A DNA stretch of 64,000 nt from Desulfovulcanus ferrireducens (GTDB lineage: Bacteria; Desulfobacterota; Desulfovibrionia; Desulfovibrionales; Desulfonatronovibrionaceae): contig NZ_JAGUQP010000009.1 of the NCBI RefSeq assembly GCF_018704065.1, positions 16,700-80,699 on the forward strand, written 5' to 3'. Under the pieces are notes generated by a model that had not been told where the DNA came from, made no database searches, and saw nothing but the letters and a program-made list of their open reading frames with translations. Both the position numbers and the translations under genes were made by a program. Each line of letters opens with the position of its first letter. Position 1 is the stretch's first letter. Below, piece after piece: positions 9,018 through 17,916 of the stretch.

Positions 9018-9668
9018 TCATTTTTGAAGTTGTTCCTTTGCCTCATCAAGAAGAGCAATCACTTCGTCGTCCGTAGTCTGAGAGAAATCCGTATAGTGTT
9101 CTCCCACGGCAAAGAATATTGCCGGTGTTTCCAGGCAGACAACCTCATCAACAAGTTGTTCCAACTCTTCTATTATGTCCGGTGGCGCCACAGGGACGGC
9201 GAGGATAATTTTTTTAGGTTCATCAGCCCTTAACCCCATCAATGCCGCTCTCATAGAAGCACCGGTTGCAATACCGTCATCAATGACAATTATTATCTTG
9301 TTTTTCAGCGGAGTCCGTTGTTTCTCTCCTCGATACATTTTTTGGCGTCTTTTCATCTCTTCAGTTTCATTGGCAATTTCTTCTTCCAGATAGGATTCGC
9401 TTACCTGGAGAGCGTTCATAATATAGTTGTTGAGGAAGACCAGTGGTTTTTTGGCTTCCACCAATGCGCCGATGGCCAGCTCTTTCTGTCCCGGAGCACC
9501 AAGCTTTCTTACAATCACGATATCCAGTGGAGCACGAAGTTTCATTGCTACTTCGAAGGCCACAGGGACTCCGCCTCTTGGAAGGGCAAGGATAACAGGG
9601 TGTTCGTCTTTATAGCGCAGGAGTTTTTCTGCCAGCCGCTTGCCTGCTTGGCTTCTATCATAAAACAT
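9018..9668 (-). CDS. Phosphoribosyltransferase-fold protein
   Basis: A 216-residue type I phosphoribosyltransferase-like protein (COG1926 group). ILALPRGGVPVA near residue 30, RKLGAPGQKELAIGA and the PRPP-loop motif VIDDGIATGAS near residue 125 are conserved. The base or acceptor used is unknown. It starts 3 bp after the hydrolase gene at 9672-10325; in other bacteria these two domains are often fused into one polypeptide, which supports a joint role. The 3' end abuts the family A element. Confidence 0.9.
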   Translation of the reverse strand: MFYDRSQAGKRLAEKLLRYKDEHPVILALPRGGVPVAFEVAMKLRAPLDIVIVRKLGAPGQKELAIGALVEAKKPLVFLNNYIMNALQVSESYLEEEIANETEEMKRRQKMYRGEKQRTPLKNKIIIVIDDGIATGASMRAALMGLRADEPKKIILAVPVAPPDIIEELEQLVDEVVCLETPAIFFAVGEHYTDFSQTTDDEVIALLDEAKEQLQK

Positions 9669-9671
9669 TTT

Positions 9672-10325
9672 TTATCCTTTTAGATATTTGACGAACCAAT
9701 TCCTTGCCAGTTTAGCTACTTCTTCCAGCTTTCCCGGTTCTTCAAAGAGATGGGTGGCGCCGTGAACGATCGTTAGTTCTTTTTCGCAGGCGAGTTGATT
9801 ATACGCTCTTTCGTTAAGCTCAATCACGCCAAAATCGTTACCTCCTACAATTAGTAGTGTAGGGGCTTTAACCAAGGAAAGGCTGCCTTCGGCCAGGTCC
9901 GGCCTGCCTCCCCTGGAAACAATCGCTTTAATGTACTCGTTTTTTGTAGAGGCATTCAGCGCAGCGGCTGCTCCAGTGCTTGCACCAAAGTAACCAAAAG
10001 GAAGCTTACTGACCCGACTATCTTTTTTTACGTAGTCGGTAGCATTGATAAGTCTTTTAGATAACAGTTCGATATCAAATACATTCGTTCTGTCCGCTTC
10101 CTCCCTATCCGTTAGCAGGTCAAAAAGCAATGTTGCAATTTTGGCCTTTTTGAGTAAACTGGCTACATAGTTGTTTCTTCTGCTATGTCTGCTGCTACCG
10201 CTTCCGTGGGCGAAAAGCACCAGGCCTATTGGGTTTGGAGGAACTTCGAGCAGCCCTTCTAGCTCAATTTCAGCCGCTTGGATAAAAATCAGTTCCTTGA
10301 TGGGGGCTTTTAGACTCTTTTGCAT
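9672..10325 (-). CDS. Dienelactone-hydrolase-like alpha/beta hydrolase
   Basis: A 217-residue alpha/beta hydrolase. The nucleophile elbow is GASTG near residue 115, the acid lies in VGGNDFGV and the catalytic His in GATHLFEE near the C-terminus. The oxyanion motif FAHGSGSSRHS is conserved in the COG1073/DLH-like group that pairs with phosphoribosyltransferases. Its substrate is unknown. It is transcribed with the phosphoribosyltransferase (3-bp gap). Confidence 0.88.
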   Translation of the reverse strand: MQKSLKAPIKELIFIQAAEIELEGLLEVPPNPIGLVLFAHGSGSSRHSRRNNYVASLLKKAKIATLLFDLLTDREEADRTNVFDIELLSKRLINATDYVKKDSRVSKLPFGYFGASTGAAAALNASTKNEYIKAIVSRGGRPDLAEGSLSLVKAPTLLIVGGNDFGVIELNERAYNQLACEKELTIVHGATHLFEEPGKLEEVAKLARNWFVKYLKG

Positions 10326-10379
10326 GTGTCACCTTGACGATTTTTGGCAAAATCCATGGAGCCGGTTTTGGCGATTAGA

Positions 10380-10533
10380 GGGTGCATCCGCTAGTTGTTT
10401 TGATTACGTCATTCTGAGCAAAGCGAAGAATCTCGTTCGCTACTGTTAATAGAATCATCGGTGTTTCGCACCCTCAGAATGAGGAGAAGTGGAAAATATT
10501 TTTGAGCTAGAACAACTACCGGGTGCAGCACCC
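10380..10533. repeat. Family C/D composite element
   Basis: It is bounded by GGGTGCATCCGCTAGTTGTT and an imperfect inverse ending in GGGTGCAGCACCC. The inside carries the TCATTCTGAGCAAAGCGAAG palindrome arm and its partner CTCAGAATGA. A second copy lies at 53051-53192. It fills most of the 271-bp gap between the nitroreductase and hydrolase genes. Confidence 0.75.
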
Positions 10534-10596
10534 ATTTCCAGAGGTAGTGGGCGAGCCCTATAACCACCTCATTTTTCTGAGAATGATGGATTCCAC

Positions 10597-11208
10597 CTAT
10601 TTTCTGCCGATGGGCATAAGATATAAGGCGTGCTCATCCTTTGACATTTTCATTATGTCTTCCACCCTTTCATCATTAAAGGCTCCTACCACAGCAACAC
10701 CAAGGTTTAATGCTTCCGCTTGCAGAAGCACATTTTGTGCAGCGTGACCTACTTCAATATGCACGTAGCGAATTCCCCTGCGTCCGTACTTTTGGGTCGT
10801 TCGATATTCTACAGCGGAAAAAACTAACAGTGCTGCATTATTTTTCACCCAACTCTGGTTGAGCGCGGCTGTTGAGAGCTCACGACGTATATCGCCTTCC
10901 ACAGTTTTTACAAGTTGATGTTCAAGGGGTATATATTTGTAAACGCCAGCGCTCAGATTTTCGACACTCCCTACCGCTATGTATACCTCAAGGGGATAAA
11001 GGGCTCCTGCAGAAGGTGCTGTCCTGAACCCGCCTGGGTCTGTTAATCCCTGTGCAGCCCACAACAGTTGCGATACTTCAGCGAGCGACAATGGCCCTTT
11101 TTTGAAGTTCCTTACAGAACGTCTCTGCTGCAAAGCATATTCAACAGAGAACCCGCCATTATAGAGAGGCCGAGGCAGTTTTGTTTTCTTCGTTGTTGTA
11201 TGGAACAT
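10597..11208 (-). CDS. SagB-type nitroreductase-family oxidoreductase
   Basis: A 203-residue flavoprotein of the nitroreductase superfamily. RRSVRNFK near residue 29 (FMN phosphate contact), LLWAAQGLT and FRTAPSAGALYPLEVY are typical of SagB/ThcOx-type dehydrogenases. The IGRK-like C-terminus also fits. No peptide precursor or cyclodehydratase (SagC/D) lies nearby, so this is the stand-alone form, probably a general FMN-dependent reductase, not a toxin-maturation enzyme. It sits 31 bp after the HPF-like gene on the same strand. Confidence 0.9.
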   Translation of the reverse strand: MFHTTTKKTKLPRPLYNGGFSVEYALQQRRSVRNFKKGPLSLAEVSQLLWAAQGLTDPGGFRTAPSAGALYPLEVYIAVGSVENLSAGVYKYIPLEHQLVKTVEGDIRRELSTAALNQSWVKNNAALLVFSAVEYRTTQKYGRRGIRYVHIEVGHAAQNVLLQAEALNLGVAVVGAFNDERVEDIMKMSKDEHALYLMPIGRK

Positions 11209-11239
11209 GGTATTGTTTCCTCATTATCTCTATTTCGAC

Positions 11240-11800
11240 CTAGATTTGGTATCTGCCCATAACTCTCACTGTACTAGCCTGGGGGCCATGTTCGCCCTTT
11301 TCCTCATGAAACTGGACATTTGTACCGATTTTCAAGTCATTGAAGCTGTGGTTCAAGACGCTGTTCTCGTGGAAATAGATCTGTCTGCCGCCAGGTGTCG
11401 TAATCCATCCGTAACCTTCATCCAAGAATAGTTGTGAGATTTTTCCTTGAGGTACTACTTGGTGCGTTTTAAAATGTCCCTTGCGACGCCTGAAATAATC
11501 CCTTAGCTGGCGCTGCGCTGCGTTGAACGCATCGCGGACTGCCACATAGATATCCTCGTGGGCATGATGGAGATCAGGTCGCCGACTGACGACCAGTTCT
11601 CCATCCGGAACGGTGATGTAAATCCGTACATCGTAGAGATTGCCTTTGTTGTGGCGCTTATGCAAGGCTTCGACACTAACCCGACAGGTTATGATTTCCT
11701 TGAAAAGTTTGTCTAACTTTTCAACCTTCTCCCGGACATTTGCTTCGACTGCCAAGGACCTGTCCAAATTACGAAAACTGATCTGTAAGGGTGATTGCAT
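11240..11800 (-). CDS. Ribosome hibernation factor-like protein with cold-shock domain
   Basis: A 186-residue fusion. Residues 1-110 form the HPF/RaiA (S30EA) fold, with the VRIYITVPDGELVV strand and the HEDIYVAVRDAFNAA helix. Residues 117-186 form a cold-shock domain (GKISQLFLDEGYGWITT, IYFHENSV, VQFHEEKGEHGPQA). HPF parts bind the 30S decoding centre during stasis, and the cold-shock part should add RNA binding. This architecture is known in stress loci of anaerobes and in Burkholderia. A basic stretch (FRRRKGHFKTH) joins the two domains. Confidence 0.92.
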   Translation of the reverse strand: MQSPLQISFRNLDRSLAVEANVREKVEKLDKLFKEIITCRVSVEALHKRHNKGNLYDVRIYITVPDGELVVSRRPDLHHAHEDIYVAVRDAFNAAQRQLRDYFRRRKGHFKTHQVVPQGKISQLFLDEGYGWITTPGGRQIYFHENSVLNHSFNDLKIGTNVQFHEEKGEHGPQASTVRVMGRYQI

Positions 11801-12011
11801 AGTCTGCTCCCCTTTTTAAAAATACGCGATGAAGCGCTTTTGAATAATTTAAGGATGATAGTCTTTGCCTAACCGCCGCTACACGACTCTCCTTTTTCTT
11901 AGTGTTGTTTGAGAAGATTATTCTGATGGCCGAACATTATTTTGGGCCTTGATAATGCTCGGCCCTACCTTTTTTCGACTTAGCAATAAATTTTCAGAGG
12001 TCATCCGAGAC

Positions 12012-12491
12012 TTACCGCTGCCAATAGACCCTTATGCTTTTTTCTCCTTCTCCGTATTGAAACGAAAAATCTCCTTTGTAAGATCGAGACAATGCTTCCC
12101 CGATTCGTCGGGCAATATGAACCCCGGTTGTCGTTACCAATGTATGGTCATCTTCGTTTGTAATTAACATAATTCTTTCTAGGGGATGTTCGCCTTTCTC
12201 CATTTCCTCTACGTTGCGAAGAAGGTTTAATATTTCGTCCCGGTGCCCTTCAAAAAATTCTCCTTTTATTTGGATGTAGCCAGCAGGGTAGTTGTCAGCA
12301 CAACGTCGACAGGCAGGACAAACCATTTTGCTTGTGTATTCTCCTGTTTTTTTCCATGTCCAGCGTCCATTTACAAAGAGGGCACCACATTCAGTGCATA
12401 GACTAGGTTCCGGCCCGCGGTTTTCTTCGTAAACATCATGCCGGTGTTCTTTGATTAACTTGTCATTTCTTCCGTAACGGCCTTTATTCAT
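12012..12491 (-). CDS. BCAM0308-family zinc-ribbon protein
   Basis: A 159-residue protein. CTECGALFVNGRW near residue 33 and CPACRRCADNYPAGYI near residue 65 make a zinc ribbon resembling the N-terminus of NMD3. The C-terminal half is an alpha/beta domain (ILNLLRNVEEME, then GVHIARRIGEALSRSYKG). The family is named after a Burkholderia cenocepacia gene of the low-oxygen stress locus, as far as I recall. The function is unknown; ribosome association is plausible beside an HPF homologue but is an inference. Confidence 0.85.
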   Translation of the reverse strand: MNKGRYGRNDKLIKEHRHDVYEENRGPEPSLCTECGALFVNGRWTWKKTGEYTSKMVCPACRRCADNYPAGYIQIKGEFFEGHRDEILNLLRNVEEMEKGEHPLERIMLITNEDDHTLVTTTGVHIARRIGEALSRSYKGDFSFQYGEGEKSIRVYWQR

Positions 12492-13140
12492 GGTAGTTCC
12501 CCCCTTGGTTATTCGGGTTTATCTGCAGTTATATCGCCTGACTAGCAGTGATGATTAAGAGGTTATAAAATTCTAAGTTGGAATTGGAGTTAGATTTCAG
12601 CTGGCATCAAAGTAATTTTTCGAATTGCAATTAGACGACAGTTAAATAGAGTAGGGGGTGATTTCTGGTCATTTCAAAAAGTTTGCTGGTCATTTAGTGC
12701 CGTGCCTCAGGTGATAAAGGTTAGGTGGTTCGTTTTTTTACGGGAAAGGGCCTTTTTTTTGTTTAAGCCAGGTCTGTCTGTTCGCGGGATTTTGTGTCTG
12801 TCTTGCTGAATGAAACGTTATTGCAAGGTCGTTCTATTAAGATAAAGTGCTGCGCAATCCATTGATATCCTTGTCAAACGAAAGAAATACAGATTTTCGA
12901 ACTTAGAAAGGGTAATCAATTAAACTTCAGTTTTTGTCGTCGTTTGAGCCTGTATTTTATATATTAAGATAACACCGAATTAAGCTTATGTGAAGGATAT
13001 AGAGGATTTTATTTTCTCTTACGGTAAAAAAAATTAGTTCAAGTGGGTGAACAGTGGAGGTTTTTCAGAAATTATGCGTTGGAGAGTAGTGATTGGAACC
13101 AGGTGGATAATGTTTCGGGGAAGAATTTTTACAGCTTAAA
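12492..13140. other. Gene-free region upstream of the BCAM0308-like gene
   Basis: About 650 bp without a supported gene on either strand. It presumably holds the promoter for the minus-strand stress genes. A direct repeat CTGGTCATTT occurs twice near 12666 and 12690, followed by an A/T-rich stretch. I see no RNA gene or operator I can name. Confidence 0.4.
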
Positions 13141-13456
13141 GAGCCTGTGGCCAAACCCTAATTTAAGCGGTGGTTGAAGGTCTTGCTTTCTGAAATGCAT
13201 TACAAACGGCCTGGGTAACCCATCTTGGCGAAGCTTGCGAAAAAACAGAGCATCGGGAGAAATGGGCTAAACATTTTGCGACATTGCCCATAACTTTCGA
13301 TAATAAAAAGAATATTTGTTTACCCAAAGTATCCCATTATGCTCTGTCCGCAAGCAAGTTTTGAGAACAGGTCCAAGTCTTTGTACCAGCATGAAAGAAA
13401 CCAAGACTGAAATAAAACTTGGAAATTAAGTTGATAAAAAGTTCGGCCACAGGCTC
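13141..13456 (-). mobile_element. Family A foldback MITE, copy 2
   Basis: It is exactly 316 bp between GAGCCTGTGGCC and GGCCACAGGCTC, the same length as copy 3 at 48771-49086 but in the opposite orientation. The arms are complementary along most of their length, so either strand can fold into one long imperfect hairpin. It has no coding capacity. Confidence 0.88.
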
Positions 13457-13457
13457 T

Positions 13458-13590
13458 AAAGTTTGGGTTTGCATCAAGGCTAACGCTTCTCGCAATGACT
13501 TGGCATTCATCCTGTCATTGCGAGGGCAGCGGAGCTGCCCGTAGCAATCTCACTCATTGGCGAAAAATCTACTTTTATTTCATTATGCTT
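13458..13590 (-). repeat. Family B palindromic repeat
   Basis: An inverted copy of the repeat at 8690, lying directly beside family A copy 2. TGTCATTGCGAGGGCAGC, GGAGCTGCCCGTAGC and CAATCTCACTCATTGG are recognisable. It occupies the space downstream of the RND pump gene, which may need it or the neighbouring hairpins for transcript ending. Confidence 0.7.
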
Positions 13591-13647
13591 AATGGAAGAG
13601 TTAATTAAATAGTCTTTAATTCAGGCAGGCAAGCTTGATGTTAAAGT

Positions 13648-16600
13648 TTAGTCATTGCCATGAGAGCTGTGAGTACCTCTTATAAGATGAAATTTTCGTA
13701 GCACCTTCTCCCTCAATCCATCCAAGAGGCTATAGAGAATCGGAATATAGACCAGAGTGAGGATGGTGGAGCTTACGAGTCCGCCAATGGCCACTACGGC
13801 CAGCGGGGAAAGGCGTTCAAGTCCAAGGGCCTGCTCTAACGCCACAGGCAGCATACCGACCACGGTGCAGGCAACAGTCATGAGGATGGGACGAGTACGC
13901 ATGCGAACGGATTGTTCGATGGCCTCAAGCAGAGCCATGCCTTTTGCCCTGGCCTTTTCGATGAAGTCGATCAAGAGTATGGAATTGTTCACCACGATTC
14001 CAGCAAGCAAAATCATACCCATGGAGGCAGGCATGCACATGTGACGGCCGGTCAGGAGGAGGCCCCACGCGGCCCCGATTAAAGCCAGGGGAATAGCGCC
14101 CATGATTACAATAGGATTGGTCCACGAACGGAAGGCCGTGGCCAGGGAGAAAAAGAGGAGGATGACTGCTACGCTTAAGGCCTTGGCAAGCCGCTGGCCC
14201 GATTCTCCCATCTTTTTTATTTCGCCTTCTTGACTTAGACGGTAGCCAGGAGGGAGTGGCAGCCCTTGCAGGGTCTTGGAAACCTGAGCCTGGATGTGAC
14301 TGATTGCTGCTTCGCTCCGATAACCGTAGATGTTCACAGTTGGTTCAAGGTTCTGGCGTGTAAACTTCGTTCTTGTCTTGGTACGGGCAAGCGTGGCGAT
14401 TTGGGAAAGGGGGATGGGCCCGGTCTTGGTTGTGATTTGTATAGATTTTATGTCCATCAGGCTGTCCCGTCTATGCGGGGCGTAGCGGATCCGAATCTGA
14501 TAGCCGTCTTCGCCAGGAACGCGTAGAATCGAGGCCGGGCCGCCGTTCACAGCCGTTGCTATCTGGCGGCTGATCTCCACGGGATCCAGGCCATAGCGAA
14601 TGGCCTGGGCTTCATCAACCTTGAGGACGACCTCTGTCCTGTCTCCTGTCCAGGAGCGGGTAACCGTGGTCAGGCCCCGGACTTTTCGCAGACGACGGAC
14701 TACCTCATCTGCAAGGCTATCCAGGATTTTCGGGTCTGGCCCTGACAGCATAACATCCACCGGAGCTGCTATTGACGACAGGGGTGTCGCGCCGAAGTCG
14801 TAGACGTCAATGGACTTGAGCCCTGGAATGGTGGCTGCCTTTAGACGTACTTTCTCCTCCAACTCCCAAATGGTTTCCTTACGGTGAAACCGGTCCACGA
14901 AATGGGCAGTAATCTGGCCCTGTTGCGGGATGCGGCCGGTACCAAAGCTGACAACGCCGGGTTCGGAGCCCACGGCAACCGAGATGAGCTGCACCTCTGG
15001 CATCTCCATCAGGATGGCTTCCAACCGTTTTGCTATGGACTCTGTAGCTGAGAGCGAAGCGTCGGACTCGGCTTCAAAGTTGATCTTGATGATCCCGGTA
15101 TCCATGGGGGGCATGAGATCCCGGCCTGCCAGTGGAAGTTGCCTGATGCTGAGGATCAAGAGGATCACACCGCCAAGGAGAAAGACGGCGCGGTGCCTGA
15201 GCCCCACATGGACGAGCTTGGCAAAAAAGTCTTTCATGGGCTCTATAGTATAGCGGTCCACCAGGGTCGCCAGGCGTTCGAGAGGATTTCGTTTTGAAGA
15301 CCGGCCAACTACATATGGGGCCAGGAGCGGGATAATGGTCACGGATACGAGAAAGGAGGCCGCGAGGGTAAGGGACAAGACAGTAGTGAGCGGCCGAAGT
15401 ATCTTCTCTACGTAGCCTCCGATGAACATAATGGGCACAAGCACGATCACGGTGGTAAAGGTGCCAGCCCAGTCCGCAAGGACGATCTCGTTCAGGCCAT
15501 CCACTACGGCTTGGCGGATGGGTTTGCCCAGGGTAGTTGCGTGTCGTTCGATGTTTTCGATGACCACGATGCTGTCATCCACCAGGAGACCTACTGAGAG
15601 AATGATTGCGGTAAGGGTGACGATGTTCAATTCGTAACCCAAGAGATACATGCCGGCAAAAGCCATGCAGCAGGCGAGGGGAATAGATATGGCCGACAGA
15701 AGCGAGAGTCTTAGACTGGCCAGCACCAGGAAAATTACCCCTACGGTCATGATCACAGAGTCGCGCAGGGCATCGACCATATTGTCGATGCTGGTACCTA
15801 TGAGTTCCTTCTGGGTGTCAGCGATCTCGAATGCAATTTCAGGGTACTTGGCCTCGATTTCTGGCAGGGCCTTTTCCACAGCAGCAATAGTGGTGGTGAC
15901 ATGTCCGGTTTCCGATCTCAATAGGTTTACGCCAATGGCAGGATGACCGTTTCCGCGAAAGAGAGATTGTCGTTCCCGGTAATGGGTGCGGACCCGGGCC
16001 ACGTCCTTGAGGGAGATCTCGCCTTGGGCACTGCTTGCGATCACGATCTCTTCAATCTCGGCCCTGGTCAGCTTTTCCCCTGAGGTTTTCAGTCGGAACT
16101 GCTGGTGATCCTGGAGGATCAACCCGGCAGGGAGGTTGATGTTTTGTGACCGAATGGCCATTATGACCTGTTCCAGGGAAAGACCATGGGCATGGAGACG
16201 GCGAGCATCGATCTCCACCAAAAGTTCTGGAGAATATCCTCCAAAGACTTCTACATCTCCCACTTCCGGGATTCGAAGAAAGTCCTCACGCAGTTCATTG
16301 TCTGCAAGCTGGCGGACCTTTGACAAGTCCAGGTGCGTGCCTGGCTTGGGGCTCAGGGCCAGGGTAAAGACCGGCACTGTGGCGTCACTCACCTTAAAGA
16401 TTTGGGGGGGTAAGATGTCCGGGGGAAGACTTGCCTCGATGCGTTTTATTGCATTGGCTACATCTGTTGCTGCAGCGTCCAGGCCTTTTTCGTACTCAAA
16501 TTCCACCGCAACCGCGACCATCTCGTCCTGGCTCACCGAACGGACTTTACGGACGAGGCTGATAGAGGCGAGTACCTTTTCCAAAGGACGCGTGACTTTG

Positions 16601-16791
16601 TCCTCCATATCCCCTGCCGCTGCACCCGGCTGTGAGATAAGCACCACCACAGACGGGTAATTGGCGTCTGGAAAGAGGTTCAGGGGCATGTATTTAAAGC
16701 CTATCAACCCCAGGACCGCTGTAATCAAGACAAGGGACGCAACAAGGTGGGATCGTGAAAGGACAAACTCCGCAAAATTTTTGTGTTTCAT
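13648..16791 (-). CDS. RND-family efflux pump (AcrB/HAE1-like)
   Basis: An inner-membrane proton-driven efflux transporter of 1047 residues, full length for the hydrophobe/amphiphile (HAE1) class. It has one N-terminal membrane helix, a large periplasmic porter domain, a membrane block with the proton-relay motif GLLVDDSIVVIENIERH, and a second half repeating this layout (ILLAGIVVNNSILLIDF). The Asp pair is diagnostic of drug/lipid pumps. Its substrate is unknown. It is the last gene of TetR-TolC-MFP-RND, 8 bp after the membrane fusion protein gene. Confidence 0.95.
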   Translation of the reverse strand: MKHKNFAEFVLSRSHLVASLVLITAVLGLIGFKYMPLNLFPDANYPSVVVLISQPGAAAGDMEDKVTRPLEKVLASISLVRKVRSVSQDEMVAVAVEFEYEKGLDAAATDVANAIKRIEASLPPDILPPQIFKVSDATVPVFTLALSPKPGTHLDLSKVRQLADNELREDFLRIPEVGDVEVFGGYSPELLVEIDARRLHAHGLSLEQVIMAIRSQNINLPAGLILQDHQQFRLKTSGEKLTRAEIEEIVIASSAQGEISLKDVARVRTHYRERQSLFRGNGHPAIGVNLLRSETGHVTTTIAAVEKALPEIEAKYPEIAFEIADTQKELIGTSIDNMVDALRDSVIMTVGVIFLVLASLRLSLLSAISIPLACCMAFAGMYLLGYELNIVTLTAIILSVGLLVDDSIVVIENIERHATTLGKPIRQAVVDGLNEIVLADWAGTFTTVIVLVPIMFIGGYVEKILRPLTTVLSLTLAASFLVSVTIIPLLAPYVVGRSSKRNPLERLATLVDRYTIEPMKDFFAKLVHVGLRHRAVFLLGGVILLILSIRQLPLAGRDLMPPMDTGIIKINFEAESDASLSATESIAKRLEAILMEMPEVQLISVAVGSEPGVVSFGTGRIPQQGQITAHFVDRFHRKETIWELEEKVRLKAATIPGLKSIDVYDFGATPLSSIAAPVDVMLSGPDPKILDSLADEVVRRLRKVRGLTTVTRSWTGDRTEVVLKVDEAQAIRYGLDPVEISRQIATAVNGGPASILRVPGEDGYQIRIRYAPHRRDSLMDIKSIQITTKTGPIPLSQIATLARTKTRTKFTRQNLEPTVNIYGYRSEAAISHIQAQVSKTLQGLPLPPGYRLSQEGEIKKMGESGQRLAKALSVAVILLFFSLATAFRSWTNPIVIMGAIPLALIGAAWGLLLTGRHMCMPASMGMILLAGIVVNNSILLIDFIEKARAKGMALLEAIEQSVRMRTRPILMTVACTVVGMLPVALEQALGLERLSPLAVVAIGGLVSSTILTLVYIPILYSLLDGLREKVLRKFHLIRGTHSSHGND

Positions 16792-16799
16792 TGCTTACC

Positions 16800-17915
16800 T
16801 TACCTCGCTACTGGGTGCACTTTTTGGCCTGGGTGAAGCCGCAGCAAACCGCTTTCTCCGGCCACCACAACGCGAGCGTCTGCTGGAATGTCTCCATCTA
16901 CACAGGCCTTCTCCGGACCTCTGGCAAGCACGGTAACAGGAAGTACGCGAATGGTATTTTCTGCGCTTACCAAAAAGAGATACGATGCATCGGTCGTTTC
17001 AAGCAGAGCCCGGGTCGGGACGATCCAGCCGTGTACTTTGCTGGTAATGAGTTCAACCTCTACTGTTGAGCCTGTGGACAGGGAAAAAGGGCGCTTTTTA
17101 AGGTCGATCTCTACTGTGGGTAAAACAGCAGATTTACCTTCCTCGGATTGAATGGCAGGGTGCAGGCGACTGATAGCCGCTTTTATAGGGGTGTTCTCTG
17201 TTGGGCCGAAGATGAGGGCCTCTCCACCTACACGGAGCTTTGGGAAAACATCCTGGGAGACCTTGACCTCGACAGTATATCCGGCTTCCGGGGCCTCCAT
17301 TGAGAGGATGGGTTTGCCAGGAAGTGCAAGGTCTCCGGGTTCTTGGAGCCGGGCCGTTATCATTCCGTCAAATGGTGCGGTGAGACGGGTATATGAGAGT
17401 TCAATTCTGGCGGTGTCCAGTGCCCTTTCAAGGTTGATGACCCTGGCCCTGGCAGCGATTTTTGCATCTTTTGACCGGTCAAGAGCTTCCTGGCTTAGAG
17501 CCTTGGCCTCAAAAAGTTGTTTATCTCTGGCATAGACGTTCGTCTGGGTGACTAGAGCGGCCCTGGCAGCCTCTAGTTCTGCTTCAAGTCCGACAATCCT
17601 GTTTCTTTGGGATCGATCGTCCAATAGAGCCAGGAGATCTCCTTTCTGGACCTTGTCTCCTTCCCGACCGCGGACTTCCACCAGGTGACCGGTGACCCGT
17701 GGGGCGATGTTAGCAGAGAGCTTGGATTCGATAGTTCCAAGGTAGCGTTCCTTGACAGCGAGGCTACCCTGATAGACCGGTGCTACCTCTACTGCCAGCA
17801 GGGGTTGCTGTGGCAAGGGGAGCTGGGACAGCTGAGCCTTGCGATGTTTGACAAGCAAAATGGCTCCCGCAATCAATGTCAGGGTCACGAGTATGGCCAG
17901 GGTTTTTTTTATCAT
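16800..17915 (-). CDS. RND membrane fusion (periplasmic adaptor) protein
   Basis: A 371-residue HlyD/AcrA-like adaptor. An N-terminal membrane anchor (MIKKTLAILVTLTLIAGAIL) precedes a biotinyl-lipoyl segment split around a helical hairpin (VTGHLVEVRGREGDKVQKGDLL, then ITARLQEPGDLALPG), a beta-barrel and a membrane-proximal domain. I start it at the ATG at 17915, preceded by GGAGAGA. A longer frame to 18074 lies inside the TolC gene and is unlikely. The ATG follows the tolC stop by one base, so translation is coupled. It links the RND pump to TolC. Confidence 0.93.
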   Translation of the reverse strand: MIKKTLAILVTLTLIAGAILLVKHRKAQLSQLPLPQQPLLAVEVAPVYQGSLAVKERYLGTIESKLSANIAPRVTGHLVEVRGREGDKVQKGDLLALLDDRSQRNRIVGLEAELEAARAALVTQTNVYARDKQLFEAKALSQEALDRSKDAKIAARARVINLERALDTARIELSYTRLTAPFDGMITARLQEPGDLALPGKPILSMEAPEAGYTVEVKVSQDVFPKLRVGGEALIFGPTENTPIKAAISRLHPAIQSEEGKSAVLPTVEIDLKKRPFSLSTGSTVEVELITSKVHGWIVPTRALLETTDASYLFLVSAENTIRVLPVTVLARGPEKACVDGDIPADARVVVAGESGLLRLHPGQKVHPVAR

Positions 17916-17916
17916 A

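Noticed and set aside
10597..11208. Thiazole/oxazole-modified peptide cluster because of a SagB-type protein
   Set aside because: No precursor peptide, SagC or SagD gene is near; neighbours are stress proteins.
13757..16660. Long plus-strand open frames opposite the RND pump gene
   Set aside because: They are antisense shadows of a complete pump gene with all family motifs.
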